Made by a program: the position numbers and the translations under genes. Under the pieces are notes generated by a model. It was not told the origin of the DNA. It was given only the letters and a program-made list of their open reading frames with translations, and made no database searches. This document shows positions 8,952 to 16,970 of a DNA stretch of 32,148 bases, piece after piece; the stretch's first letter is position 1; every line of letters starts with the position of its first letter. This stretch comes from Candidatus Bathyarchaeota archaeon BA1 (GTDB lineage Archaea; Thermoproteota; Bathyarchaeia; Bathyarchaeales; Bathyarchaeaceae), in contig LIHJ01000088.1 in the NCBI GenBank assembly GCA_001399805.1, positions 815-32,962 on the forward strand, in the 5' to 3' direction.

Positions 8952-10374
8952 CCGCTTTCTTTGGGCACTGTAACGATGCATGGCGGCCGAGGCTTTGACC
9001 GCCCTCGTTATATAGGGGTAGACCGGGAACCCTCTTCTCTCAAGAACTCCTGTCATCAATTCTGCATAATCCTTATCCCCGATGATGCAGAAGAGAAGCG
9101 GCTTATCTAAGTGTCTCTTCTCTTTCAATATATCAAGGTCACACGGTAACACCATCCCTTTAAACACCGCCAAGATGACTATAACCTCGTCCACGCCTTC
9201 GTCCTCGACTATGGCCTTTATCGCAGTGTTACATGCCTCAATGGTTCCTGAGGCTTCCACTGCTGGCCACAAGTCCACCGGGTTTAAGATTCTATGCCAT
9301 TTAGGCGTAACCCTTCTCAGTCTCTTTTCAGTCTCGCGGGATATTCTGGCAACCGCAAGCCCATTTTCTGCGCATGCGTCGGTGGCGATCACGCCCCCGG
9401 CTCCAGTAAAGCTGACCACCGCAACGCGATTGCCCCTGGGTAATGGTTGAAACGCGAAGGCTTTGGTTAGATCGATGAGCTCCTCTAAGCTTCTGACGCG
9501 AATAATCCCCGCTTGTTTGCATGCGGCATCGAACACCTCATCTTTCCCGGATAAGGAGCCAGTGTGCGACAGCACGACTTTAGACCCAACCTCGGTGATG
9601 CCGGACTTTAAGATCAGCACTGGCTTTTCTTTCGTAACCCTTTGTGATACTTCCAAAAACCCTCGACCATCCTTGATTCCCTCAATATACATCCCAATGA
9701 GAGCGGTTTCTGGGTCTTGGGCTAAATACTCCAAGGCCTCCCAGTCGTCAACATCACACTTGTTACCTAGACCCACCACCTTACTTACACCAAAATGTTG
9801 AGACGACGCGATGCTCCTTAACATTGCACCCAAAAACATACCTGTTTGGGCGACAAGAGCCACGTTTCCCCTTCGCAAATTCTCGATAGGCACAAAGGTG
9901 GTTATAAAATTATTCGCGGTATTTAAAACGCCAGTCGTATTCGGCCCAATAACTCTTATCCCTGCCCTCTTCGCAATCTTGACTATTTCTTGCTCAAGTC
10001 TCTTGTTTCCCTCTTCAGAAAAGCCCGACGAAACCACTATAGCCGCCTTTACACCCTTTCTTGCACAACTTTCCATGATCTCAACTACGGTGGATGCTGG
10101 AGTAGCTATGATGGCTGTGTCCACCTCATCCGGAATTAGATCCACGCTAGGATAGGCCTTAACCTGAAAAAATCTGGTGCACCTTCGGATTTACAGGATA
10201 TACCTTTCCTTTAAACTTGAGTTCCGTGAGGTTTCTAAATATAATAGAGCCAGCCTTTTCAGGGCTTCTAGACACGCCGATTACCGCAACGCTTCGAGGC
10301 TCGAAGCAAGGTTTTAAGCTGGAGACTGTGCCTAAACTGGCAGTTGTCGGGTTCTTCACCGCGAAAGCCTCCAA
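8934..10374 (-). pseudogene. ADP-forming acyl-CoA/acetyl-CoA synthetase, alpha subunit, with one frameshift
   Basis: The gene reads in two pieces. From 10374 to about 10160 is the CoA-binding start, with LEPRSVAVIGVSRSPEKAGS and VYPVNPKV. From about 10170 to 8934 a second frame continues as KAYPSVDLIPDEVDTAIIATPAS to the end. A run of six T at the join explains the break: with five T the text reads through as HQIF-QVKAYPS. The rest is sound: the phosphohistidine motif SHTGSLSG, VVSFTGAGGVIATD, and the C-terminal ligase domain, giving about 480 residues as in normal alpha subunits. The complex converts acyl-CoA, ADP and phosphate to acid, CoA and ATP, or the reverse. No beta (ATP-grasp) subunit is in view. 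The indel may be a base-calling error, in which case the gene is functional. Relatives include archaeal 4-hydroxybutyrate and 3-hydroxypropionate CoA synthetases, but substrate cannot be read here. Confidence 0.85.
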
Positions 10375-10473
10375 TAATGAAACCCATTTATGCCTATTTG
10401 TAACATGAGAACCTCTTATATTGTTCGCCCTCCTAGTTTCGCAGTTCAGAAAGGATCCCTAGCTACATTAAAA

Positions 10474-10482
10474 CTTTTTAAG
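10474..10482 (+). promoter_or_regulatory. Probable TATA box for the acyl-CoA dehydrogenase gene
   Basis: CTTTTTAAG lies with its centre about 28 bases before the GTG at 10506. A transcript would start close to that GTG, favouring it over the ATG at 10527 if the mRNA is leaderless; no clear ribosome site precedes either codon. Confidence 0.45.
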
Positions 10483-10505
10483 CGTTTCAGCTAAGCATAT
10501 TAACG

Positions 10506-11762
10506 GTGTTAAAGTTGGGTGTTAGCATGTATGCCCCATATATAACACCGGAGATAGAAGAGCATAGAGCAGAGGTAAGGAAGTGGGCCGAAACCGAACT
10601 AGCCCCCCTCAGGGATAAATACGAGGAGGCGAACCTCGATGGTTTAGGGAAAAACCCTCCATTAGAAGTATACAAGAAACTTGGTGAGAAGGGGCTACTT
10701 GCAGAGCATATCCCAGAGAAATATTGTGGAAAAGGAAAGAGCTTCGTATGGGAGATCATTACAATAGAGGAGATATCACGGATATGCGCCAGCTTCTGCT
10801 CCCTGGTCGACTATACGCCAACCCTGGTTTGTAACCCCATCTTCATCTTCGGCACCGAAGAGCAGAAGAAGAAATACCTCCCACCCTTGATAAGAGGCGA
10901 AAAAATAGGATCTTTTGCAGTGACCGAGTCAGAAGCATCCTCGAACGTGGCTGCGATAGAAACGAGGGCTAAGCGTGAGGGAGATGAGTATGTCATCGAT
11001 GGGCATAAGAAATTCATAACGATGGGAAACCTGGCTGACATAATGCTGGTCTTCGCTAAGACAAAGCCCGAAGCCGAAGCGAGAGGTATAACCGCTTTCA
11101 TAATTGAACCTAATACAAGAGGGATATCTTATCCAAAACAGGAGAAGAAACTGGGTTTAAGAGCCATACCAGTCAGTGAAATCAAATTCGAGAATGTAAA
11201 AGTTTCATCAGACAGCATATTAGGGGGATCAGAGCAAGAAAACAGAGGGATTTACGTAGCCCTGAACGCGTTGGATCATGGTAGATGTGGAGTAGCCGCT
11301 CAGGCCATAGGAATAATCCAAGCCGCCATCGAGCAGGCGACTAGGTATGCCAGTGAACGGGTGCAATTTGGCAAAGAAATCATAAACTTCGAAGCTATGC
11401 AATGGATGATTGCAGATATGGCCGTGAGGCTTGACGCTGCTCGTTTATTAACATATCGAGCAGCTCATCTGAGGGATCTAGCCATTAAAGGCGAAGTAGA
11501 CTATAGAATGGTTACTGTCCCTACTGCGATGGCGAAGTGCTACTCAACAGAGGCAGCTACATGGGCTGCCCACAGGGCCATACAGATATTCGGGGGGAGG
11601 GGATATATGATGGACCCGGAGTATGTGCCAATCAAGGAGCTGCCGACCCCCGAGAAACTATACCGCGACTCCAGAATTACAGAGATATATGAAGGAACGA
11701 ATGAGATACAAAGAATGGTCATATCAAGCGGAATAGCGCGGCTATATGGAAAGAAAAAATAG
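10506..11762 (+). CDS. Acyl-CoA dehydrogenase
   Basis: A 418-residue flavoprotein predicted to oxidise an acyl-CoA to the trans-2-enoyl-CoA, or the reverse with a reduced partner. Visible elements are the N-terminal helical domain, the FAD/substrate loop FAVTESEASSNVA near residues 137-149, KKFITMGNLADIMLVFAKT in the beta domain, and the C-terminal helical domain with RYASERVQFGKEI and QIFGGRGYM. The closing IYEGTNEIQR places the short-chain-type catalytic Glu at about residue 396. The start is GTG 10506 or ATG 10527. No ETF genes lie nearby, so the electron partner is unknown. It is transcribed alone between the acyl-CoA synthetase (divergent) and the pyruvate oxidoreductase operon (convergent). 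In this setting crotonyl-/butyryl-CoA is a reasonable but unproven substrate. Confidence 0.93.
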   Translation: MLKLGVSMYAPYITPEIEEHRAEVRKWAETELAPLRDKYEEANLDGLGKNPPLEVYKKLGEKGLLAEHIPEKYCGKGKSFVWEIITIEEISRICASFCSLVDYTPTLVCNPIFIFGTEEQKKKYLPPLIRGEKIGSFAVTESEASSNVAAIETRAKREGDEYVIDGHKKFITMGNLADIMLVFAKTKPEAEARGITAFIIEPNTRGISYPKQEKKLGLRAIPVSEIKFENVKVSSDSILGGSEQENRGIYVALNALDHGRCGVAAQAIGIIQAAIEQATRYASERVQFGKEIINFEAMQWMIADMAVRLDAARLLTYRAAHLRDLAIKGEVDYRMVTVPTAMAKCYSTEAATWAAHRAIQIFGGRGYMMDPEYVPIKELPTPEKLYRDSRITEIYEGTNEIQRMVISSGIARLYGKKK

Positions 11763-11797
11763 GGTTGCTGGTTGACCAATACTGCCGCTGGCTGGTG

Positions 11798-12700
11798 TTA
11801 TTCACCGAGCATTCTCCGGTAGCCTTCCCACTGCTCATTTACCCATGCTTGGATAGCCTCAATATGCTCATCGGTTAAACGAGCAAACCTCCCCTGAAGC
11901 CTGAGGTACTCCCTAATCGGCACCCGCTTAGAGGGGTCAAGCAGCCCGCGGCTCACACCACTCAAGCTAAACTTCCCATCCTCAATCTCGTAGAGGGCCC
12001 ACATCCCAGTTCTAACGGCCAATCTCCCGACCTCAACCGTCCTATTTACATCCACTCGCCAGCCAGGACCGCATGGACATAGTATGTGAATATATCGCGT
12101 GGCACCCTTCTTTTCACTGGCTTTTTTCACCTTTCGAAAGATATCTTGTGGATAAGATGAGCAAGATGTGGCGATATATGGGATTTTATGGGCGGCCATG
12201 ATTAAGGGCATGTCTTTTTTATGTTGGCGCTTTCCAATTATGGGTGTCGTGGTCGTAATGGCGCCAAATGGTGTCGCCCCTGATCGCTGTATTCCAGTGT
12301 TCATGTAAGCCTCGTTATCGAAACAAATGTAGAGGAGATCATCTCCTCTCTCCGCAGCTCCGGAGAGGGCCTGGATGCCTATGTCCGCGGTTCCTCCGTC
12401 CCCAGCACATGCGGCCACCGTTATATCATTAACTCCCTTGGCCTTAAGCGCAGCAATGACACCCGAAGCCCCCGCTGCCGCTGCCTCAAAAGCTATGTTT
12501 AAAACCGAGACCCTATAGGATATCCTTGGAAATAGCCCTGCAACGGTTGGAATGCACCCTGCTGGGATAACCAATATCGCCTTTTTGCCCAATCCCTTAA
12601 GGCAGTGTCTTAAGGCCAGGAATTCACCACATCCGGGACAGCTGTAGAATCCTGGGTGCAAGTATTCCTCCTCGGGCAATCCTAAAATCGGCACCTTCAC
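11798..12700 (-). CDS. porB: Pyruvate (2-oxoacid):ferredoxin oxidoreductase, beta subunit
   Basis: This 300-residue protein binds thiamine diphosphate and the proximal [4Fe-4S] cluster. YSCPGCGE near the N-terminus gives the first two cluster cysteines; the ThDP motif is GDGGTADIGIQALSGA continuing to CFDNEAYMNTGIQRS; ILCPCGPGWR is the later conserved cysteine segment. YMNTGIQRSGATP is typical of PorB rather than VorB, so pyruvate is the favoured substrate, though ketoisovalerate-type enzymes are close. The GTG start at 12700 sits after GGAGGTGA and eight bases beyond the alpha-subunit stop, so the two are coupled. It is the last gene of a three-gene minus-strand operon. The complex makes acetyl-CoA, CO2 and reduced ferredoxin from pyruvate, or runs as pyruvate synthase. 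Confidence 0.93.
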   Translation of the reverse strand: MKVPILGLPEEEYLHPGFYSCPGCGEFLALRHCLKGLGKKAILVIPAGCIPTVAGLFPRISYRVSVLNIAFEAAAAGASGVIAALKAKGVNDITVAACAGDGGTADIGIQALSGAAERGDDLLYICFDNEAYMNTGIQRSGATPFGAITTTTPIIGKRQHKKDMPLIMAAHKIPYIATSCSSYPQDIFRKVKKASEKKGATRYIHILCPCGPGWRVDVNRTVEVGRLAVRTGMWALYEIEDGKFSLSGVSRGLLDPSKRVPIREYLRLQGRFARLTDEHIEAIQAWVNEQWEGYRRMLGE

Positions 12701-12708
12701 TCACCTCC

Positions 12709-13905
12709 TCAAGCGCGCAGCCCAATCCATTCCATGCTCTTCTCTACCCATCCTCTTTCAATGTCTTTGAATGTTTTTTGTACGGCGAGCCTTTGCTCCG
12801 ATGGCGTAACATCTCTACCACCCAAACCCATTACGTATCCCTTGACGATGGGCCTGTCTTTTACATCGCACAGCGCTGCCTTAATTTCCATGAGCCCTGC
12901 TCCCACATGTCCAAAGGACATGTTTCGATCAATGACTGCAAATGCCTTAACATGCTTGGCGAGTTCCTGAATCTCTTCCACTGGAAATGGACGAAACACC
13001 CTCAATTTTAATGCCCCCACGGAGTAGCCCTCATCACACATGGCATCTACAACATCTTCTGCCTGTGTGGCAAGAGAACCCATACTTACCAAGACCACTT
13101 CGGCATCATCGCAGCGATATCTCTCAACCAGATCTCCGTGAAACCTCCCAAACCTCCGCTTAAATTCCCCGCAGACCTCCTTAATTTTTTCCTTAGCTTT
13201 AATCATGGACTCTTGCATTAAAAATCGATACTCCGTATACCAGTCTGAGAAGGGTACATTTGGCATGGCTGGGGCGCCGTGTGTAACAGGGTTCTCCGGG
13301 TCATCAAGTTTGAAGGCAGGCTCATAAGGAGGCAAAAAGTCGTCAACATCCTTTTGATCGGGCACCTCAACTGGCATCGTCATATGGGACAAAGTGAAGC
13401 CATCAGCGCAGATCATCGCGGGAAGAAGAACCTCCCTATCTTCAGCTATTTTATATGCCATCAGGATTGTATCAAAAATCTCCTGATTATCTTCAACGTA
13501 AAACTGCATCCAGCCCGTGTCTCTTTGAGAGATGGTGTCTTGATGATCGCACCAAATGCTCCATGGCGGAGCCATCGCACGATTAGCAACGTACATAACG
13601 ATGGGAAGACGCGCACCAGACGCCCAATGTAACATTTCATGCATCAACGCTAACCCATGAGCGGACGTGGCTGTAAAAGTTCTCACCCCTGTGGCGGATG
13701 CCCCTATCAACGCAGCCATTGCCGTATGCTCACTTTCAACACATATGAACTCTGCCTTCAGCTCACCGCTTTCAACAAGCTCTGAAAGCCTCTCTACGGT
13801 TGGACTCTGAGGCGTTATGGGATAGGCGGCAATAACTTGCGCTTTAGCAGCCTTAACCGCATAAGCTGCCGCGTGATTTCCGGTTGTAAGGATAACCTCA
13901 GCCAA
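12709..13905 (-). CDS. porA: Pyruvate (2-oxoacid):ferredoxin oxidoreductase, alpha subunit
   Basis: A 398-residue subunit with the pyrimidine-binding domain (YPITPQSPTVERLSEL, ESEHTAMAALIGASATGVRTFTATSA near the N-terminus) and a transketolase C-like domain holding VVLVSMGSLATQAEDVVDAM. The segment SIWCDHQDTISQRDTGWMQFYVEDNQE lies in the substrate channel and matches archaeal PorA. Length fits the separate alpha subunit of four-domain archaeal enzymes. TTG at 13905 is the start, with a GGGAGG-type site in the end of the upstream gene, whose stop is only three bases away. VorA is the main alternative; the paired beta subunit makes pyruvate more likely. Confidence 0.93.
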   Translation of the reverse strand: MAEVILTTGNHAAAYAVKAAKAQVIAAYPITPQSPTVERLSELVESGELKAEFICVESEHTAMAALIGASATGVRTFTATSAHGLALMHEMLHWASGARLPIVMYVANRAMAPPWSIWCDHQDTISQRDTGWMQFYVEDNQEIFDTILMAYKIAEDREVLLPAMICADGFTLSHMTMPVEVPDQKDVDDFLPPYEPAFKLDDPENPVTHGAPAMPNVPFSDWYTEYRFLMQESMIKAKEKIKEVCGEFKRRFGRFHGDLVERYRCDDAEVVLVSMGSLATQAEDVVDAMCDEGYSVGALKLRVFRPFPVEEIQELAKHVKAFAVIDRNMSFGHVGAGLMEIKAALCDVKDRPIVKGYVMGLGGRDVTPSEQRLAVQKTFKDIERGWVEKSMEWIGLRA

Positions 13906-13908
13906 CGA

Positions 13909-14817
13909 TCACGCCTCCCTCACGAGTTCTATGGCCTCAAAACGACATTCGTGTGCGCAGATCCCGCAACCTTTGCAATACTCGTAGTCAAATATGGGGT
14001 ATTTCTCCTCGCTTATTGTGATCACTCCGTCGGGGCAATAGAGCCAGCAGAGCATGCACTTTTCGCATTTTTCTTTATTTAACACCGGACGATGCTCTCT
14101 CCAAGCCCCTGTTGGAGCGCCCATTGATGCTTTTGTCGGTTTTGACACTGGTGATATTGGAAGTTCTTTAAAACTTTTGATCTCTGAGCCTTTACCTCCT
14201 ATCGTTGGCGGATCTACAAGGCAAGAGCCAGTGTAAGAACCCATGACCATCGTTCGTTCATATGCTGTTTCAGCGGCTTTTACGTTCAATTCAGCCCGCT
14301 TCGCACCAAAATGCTTAACTATGGCCTTTGTGATGGACTCCAATCCTACCAGGTTCGTAGATTTTGAGAATGCCCCAAGCATTGGTGTATTGTAAATCGG
14401 TATCCCGGCGACCTTAAGGTTGAGCTCTTCAGCTATGCTTAATGCGTCTACAGTGGCGATTTTGAAATCCCCTTTTAAGCCCACCTCGCTCGGCTTGTGT
14501 GGCGAGTTAAGTATCACATAACCACCCTTCTTAATTCCAGCAGTTACGTCAATTTGCATAGGCAGCATCGGATCCAACACAATCAGGACATCAGGCTCGT
14601 AGATTAGACTTCTAGTTCGAATTTCTCGATCTCCAAGTCTTGTGAATGCAGAAACTGGGGCACCTCTACGCTCGCCACCAAAGAAGGGAAACGCCTGAAC
14701 GCCCTTATAGCCTTCCAGATAAGCGGCTGTAGCTAAGATGTCACTTGCGGTAACCGCCCCTTGTCCCCCGCGCCCTAACCATTTAACCTCAATTAGTTCA
14801 GCTTCCCTTGATTTCAT
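13909..14817 (-). CDS. Pyruvate (2-oxoacid):ferredoxin oxidoreductase, fused gamma-delta subunit
   Basis: One 302-residue protein carries two subunits that many archaea encode separately. Residues about 10-190 are the gamma domain (KWLGRGGQGAVTASDILATAA, FFGGERRGAPVSAF, YNTPMLGAF). After a linker rich in Ser, Pro and Lys, residues about 245-300 are a two-cluster ferredoxin delta domain: CEKCMLCWLYCPD and CKGCGICAHEC. The delta clusters pass electrons from the beta-subunit cluster to soluble ferredoxin. It is the first gene of the operon; the ATG is preceded by a GGTAGGTGGG ribosome site. The 291 bases upstream to the divergent cupin gene must hold both promoters; no other feature was seen there. 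Confidence 0.93.
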   Translation of the reverse strand: MKSREAELIEVKWLGRGGQGAVTASDILATAAYLEGYKGVQAFPFFGGERRGAPVSAFTRLGDREIRTRSLIYEPDVLIVLDPMLPMQIDVTAGIKKGGYVILNSPHKPSEVGLKGDFKIATVDALSIAEELNLKVAGIPIYNTPMLGAFSKSTNLVGLESITKAIVKHFGAKRAELNVKAAETAYERTMVMGSYTGSCLVDPPTIGGKGSEIKSFKELPISPVSKPTKASMGAPTGAWREHRPVLNKEKCEKCMLCWLYCPDGVITISEEKYPIFDYEYCKGCGICAHECRFEAIELVREA

Positions 14818-15064
14818 TCAACGCCCACCTACCATTAATATGGTTCCTTTTCGCATGCAGAATGTAATGTAGGGAATTAAAGAGTTTCACTTTCCATGAA
14901 CCCCATTTAATAATTTCTAAGGCGTAAGGCTTTGATGGTGGTGTTACGGTAAAGGCCTTATGGAAAAGCGTTTAAAGCAATACCGCCCAGGCGGAGGCCA
15001 TATTGTGCAGTTGAGACGGTAAGGTAAGGAAGATAGGAAGATAGGTGGACCTTTGGTGGAAAAT

Positions 15065-15076
15065 TGTAAATAAAAG
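15065..15076 (+). promoter_or_regulatory. Probable TATA box for the cupin gene
   Basis: TGTAAATAAAAG is centred about 38 bases before the TTG start. A transcript beginning near 15097 would just include the GAGGGA ribosome site at 15098-15103. Confidence 0.45.
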
Positions 15077-15108
15077 TAGCATCTTAGTAAAACCTACGAG
15101 GGATTAAA

Positions 15109-15474
15109 TTGGCTAAAGCCAGAGTTGTTAAGTCGATGCTTTTAGAGTGGTATGAGCCCCTGCTTCACACGCGGACATTAGCCAAGAACCTAGTGACCCC
15201 AGAGAACGTAGGGTCTGAGAATCTCGCTGTAAGGGCATTTCGAATGGAGCCCGGTGGCACAGGAGAGCGGCATCAACATGAAAAAATGGAGCACACCTTC
15301 GTCATCTTAGAAGGCCATGTAGCTGTGGTTTGCAACGATGAGCGGTACGACCTCGGACCTGGGGACGTGATTTACATACCTCCAAAAGTCGAACATCGCT
15401 TCAATAACAGTGGACTGCGTCCGGCGTACATCTTGGCAGCATATTCGCCGCCTACAGAAATGAAAGAAGAATAG
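15109..15474 (+). CDS. Single-domain cupin protein
   Basis: A 121-residue small beta-barrel protein. Cupin motif 1 is visible as GTGERHQHEKMEHTFVILEG (two His, then the Glu and Gly), and motif 2 as GPGDVIYIPPKVEHRFNN with the fourth metal ligand His. All four expected metal-binding side chains are present. Such proteins bind a metal and act as isomerases, dioxygenases or small-molecule sensors; the function cannot be fixed from sequence. The TTG start is supported by GAGGGA five bases upstream. A T-rich stretch (CCCTTTTTT near 15487-15495) shortly after the stop may end the transcript. It is divergent from the pyruvate oxidoreductase operon. Confidence 0.88.
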   Translation: MAKARVVKSMLLEWYEPLLHTRTLAKNLVTPENVGSENLAVRAFRMEPGGTGERHQHEKMEHTFVILEGHVAVVCNDERYDLGPGDVIYIPPKVEHRFNNSGLRPAYILAAYSPPTEMKEE

Positions 15475-15788
15475 CATCTAACTCCTTCCCTTTTTTACTC
15501 GAACCTTATATTCTTATATTCAAGCGGATTGCTGAAGTCATGCGATATTTTGGGTCTGCTTGAGAACATCATGACGGAGCTCGGCAGAGATGGAATCGAG
15601 ATGCTTAAAAAAGCCACGCTTAAGGTTGGGTGAGATGCAAGCGACGATAGCCCTCGATCCCAGGTCTGCAATTAGAATTCCAAAGTGCCTGCTTTTTAAG
15701 GTGTGATTTATTAATGTAAGGTATGGGATTGTAAGCTGAGTGGTGTTATGATCTCTGATGAGAAGCTTAGGAGTAAGCGTATACTTAA
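15475..15788. other. No gene found; possible short remnant
   Basis: After the T-rich run behind the cupin gene there is a short plus frame reading GLLENIMTELGRDGIEMLKK near 15550-15615 that looks like coding sequence but ends after about 30 codons and was not recognised. A TTTTTAAGG TATA-like element near 15694 precedes an ATG near 15750 whose frame ends after 14 codons. The interval probably contains the debris of the gene that once supplied the start of the isochorismatase-like fragment. Confidence 0.35.
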
Positions 15789-16274
15789 TTAAAGCCCTAT
15801 GTAGACATCTTTGTGGAGGGGAGGAGAGGGCTAGATGGATTCCACGGCACCAACCTTGACGCGATTCTCCGTTATAGACATATCAAAAATGTCGCCATCG
15901 CAGGTTTTCTCACCAATGTCTGCGTCGAGTCAACAGCGAGAACCGCCTTCGACCTAAACTACAGAGTCATAATCCTAAAGGACTGCACCGCAGCAACGAC
16001 GAGAGAAGAGCAGACATATGCTGAAACAAAAATATTCCCACTAATTGGAGAGGTGACAACACACCAAGATTTCCTTAAAAACTTGAGTGAAAACCGATCC
16101 TTCATATCCCCATTCCCCGCTTCTTTTTCATTAGCGTGCATAGAGGAATTCAAGAAAATAAGGTCGTTATGCATATTCTCAGGCTATGGGCTTGTGGCTC
16201 GGTCCATGCTTTGTTTTGACCACAATTCTGCATTTGGAATCTTAGAGACAACATGGAAGGGGCTGATGAGATGA
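15789..16274 (+). pseudogene. Isochorismatase-like cysteine hydrolase, N-terminus missing
   Basis: The frame opens at 15789 and homology begins almost at once (PYVDIFVEGRRGLDGFHGTNLDAILR). The nucleophile motif FLTNVCVESTARTAFDLNYRVIILKDCTAA is intact. The family's first strand with the catalytic Asp and the following Lys, about 80 residues, is absent, so the usual Asp-Lys-Cys triad is broken. The nominal GTG at 15813 is inside the homology. After HQDFLKNL, where relatives normally end, about 60 unrelated residues continue to the stop at 16274, suggesting the natural stop was also lost. Living members hydrolyse amides or ureido compounds such as nicotinamide or N-carbamoyl compounds. Confidence 0.75.
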
Positions 16275-16349
16275 ACCTAACCTTTAGTTCTGTGGATATA
16301 GGATAGATGTAACGGGACGTTAGCGAAAGACTTTAACGTTTAGCCACCG

Positions 16350-16592
16350 ATGTTTGAGTGGTGTGAAAAATTGAAGTTTGCTAAACAACTCTTAGAGACC
16401 TATAAAGAGTTGCTACGGATGTTGGATGAGGAGAGGAGGGAGCATGGAGGCAAGGATTATTATGAGAAAATCATAGATGCGATAGACTGCATCGGAAGCT
16501 CTATCACCAGGATGAGGGCACGCGGCATCATAGACCCAGAGACATACCGTGCCTACGAGGAAATCATCGCCAGAGAAGCAGGGGGAGGGTGA
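16350..16592 (+). CDS. Small helical protein of unknown function
   Basis: An 80-residue, highly charged, almost entirely helical protein with the heptad-like stretch AKQLLETYKELLRMLDEERRE followed by a loop (HGGKDYY) and a second pair of helices ending in TYRAYEEIIAREAGGG. There is no signal peptide, membrane segment or recognised motif. No strong ribosome site precedes the ATG. Codon use resembles the neighbouring intact genes, which favours a real gene over a chance frame. It could be a small regulator or an antitoxin-like protein, but nothing in the sequence decides. Confidence 0.5.
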   Translation: MFEWCEKLKFAKQLLETYKELLRMLDEERREHGGKDYYEKIIDAIDCIGSSITRMRARGIIDPETYRAYEEIIAREAGGG

Positions 16593-16970
16593 ATCACACC
16601 CTTAAAACCCTACCTTCGCCGGCTCAATAGTTCTGAACACGAAACTTTATTGACCTTTAGGGATCTAAATATCTCCAAGTGAGTAACGATCTTACAAAAG
16701 ACTAGCCAGAAAGCCACGAATAAATTCGTGGGATGAATCCTCCAAAGCTTTTATTCTTATTCATGGCTGCTCCCTTTTGATGGGCATCCAGAGGCATGGA
16801 TAAAAGACTCTGGTGGGAGGCTATTTTCTTAAAAGCGAGCTTTGCTGCTTCCCTTAGTTGTTTCCTTTCCTTAGCTACCTCAACACCAACCACCGTTTAA
16901 TATTATTTAAAGGAAAGTTTTCTTACTAAGTGTATGACTCCGACTTTTGGTAAAGCACTTATATGCCAGT
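16593..16970. other. Intergenic interval; weak minus frame overlapping a hairpin
   Basis: A 63-codon minus frame (16702-16893) with charged helical residues ends inside the hairpin at 16714-16731. Its last residues are dictated by the palindrome, so it may be the end of a lost element rather than a working gene. Nothing else was found. Confidence 0.35.
16714..16731. repeat. Perfect hairpin, possible insertion-sequence end
   Basis: CCACGAA and TTCGTGG form a perfect stem around TAAA, followed by GATGAATCC. Subterminal hairpins of this type mark the ends of IS200/IS605 elements, which are abundant in archaea, but no transposase or TnpB frame accompanies it. A simple terminator is an alternative for the 4-hydroxybutyryl-CoA dehydratase gene, which ends about 240 bases away and runs towards it. 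Confidence 0.4.

Noticed and set aside
12709..13905. Calling the alpha subunit ketoisovalerate ferredoxin oxidoreductase (VorA)
   Set aside because: The paired beta subunit has the YMNTGIQRS pattern usual for PorB; ketoisovalerate remains possible but less likely.
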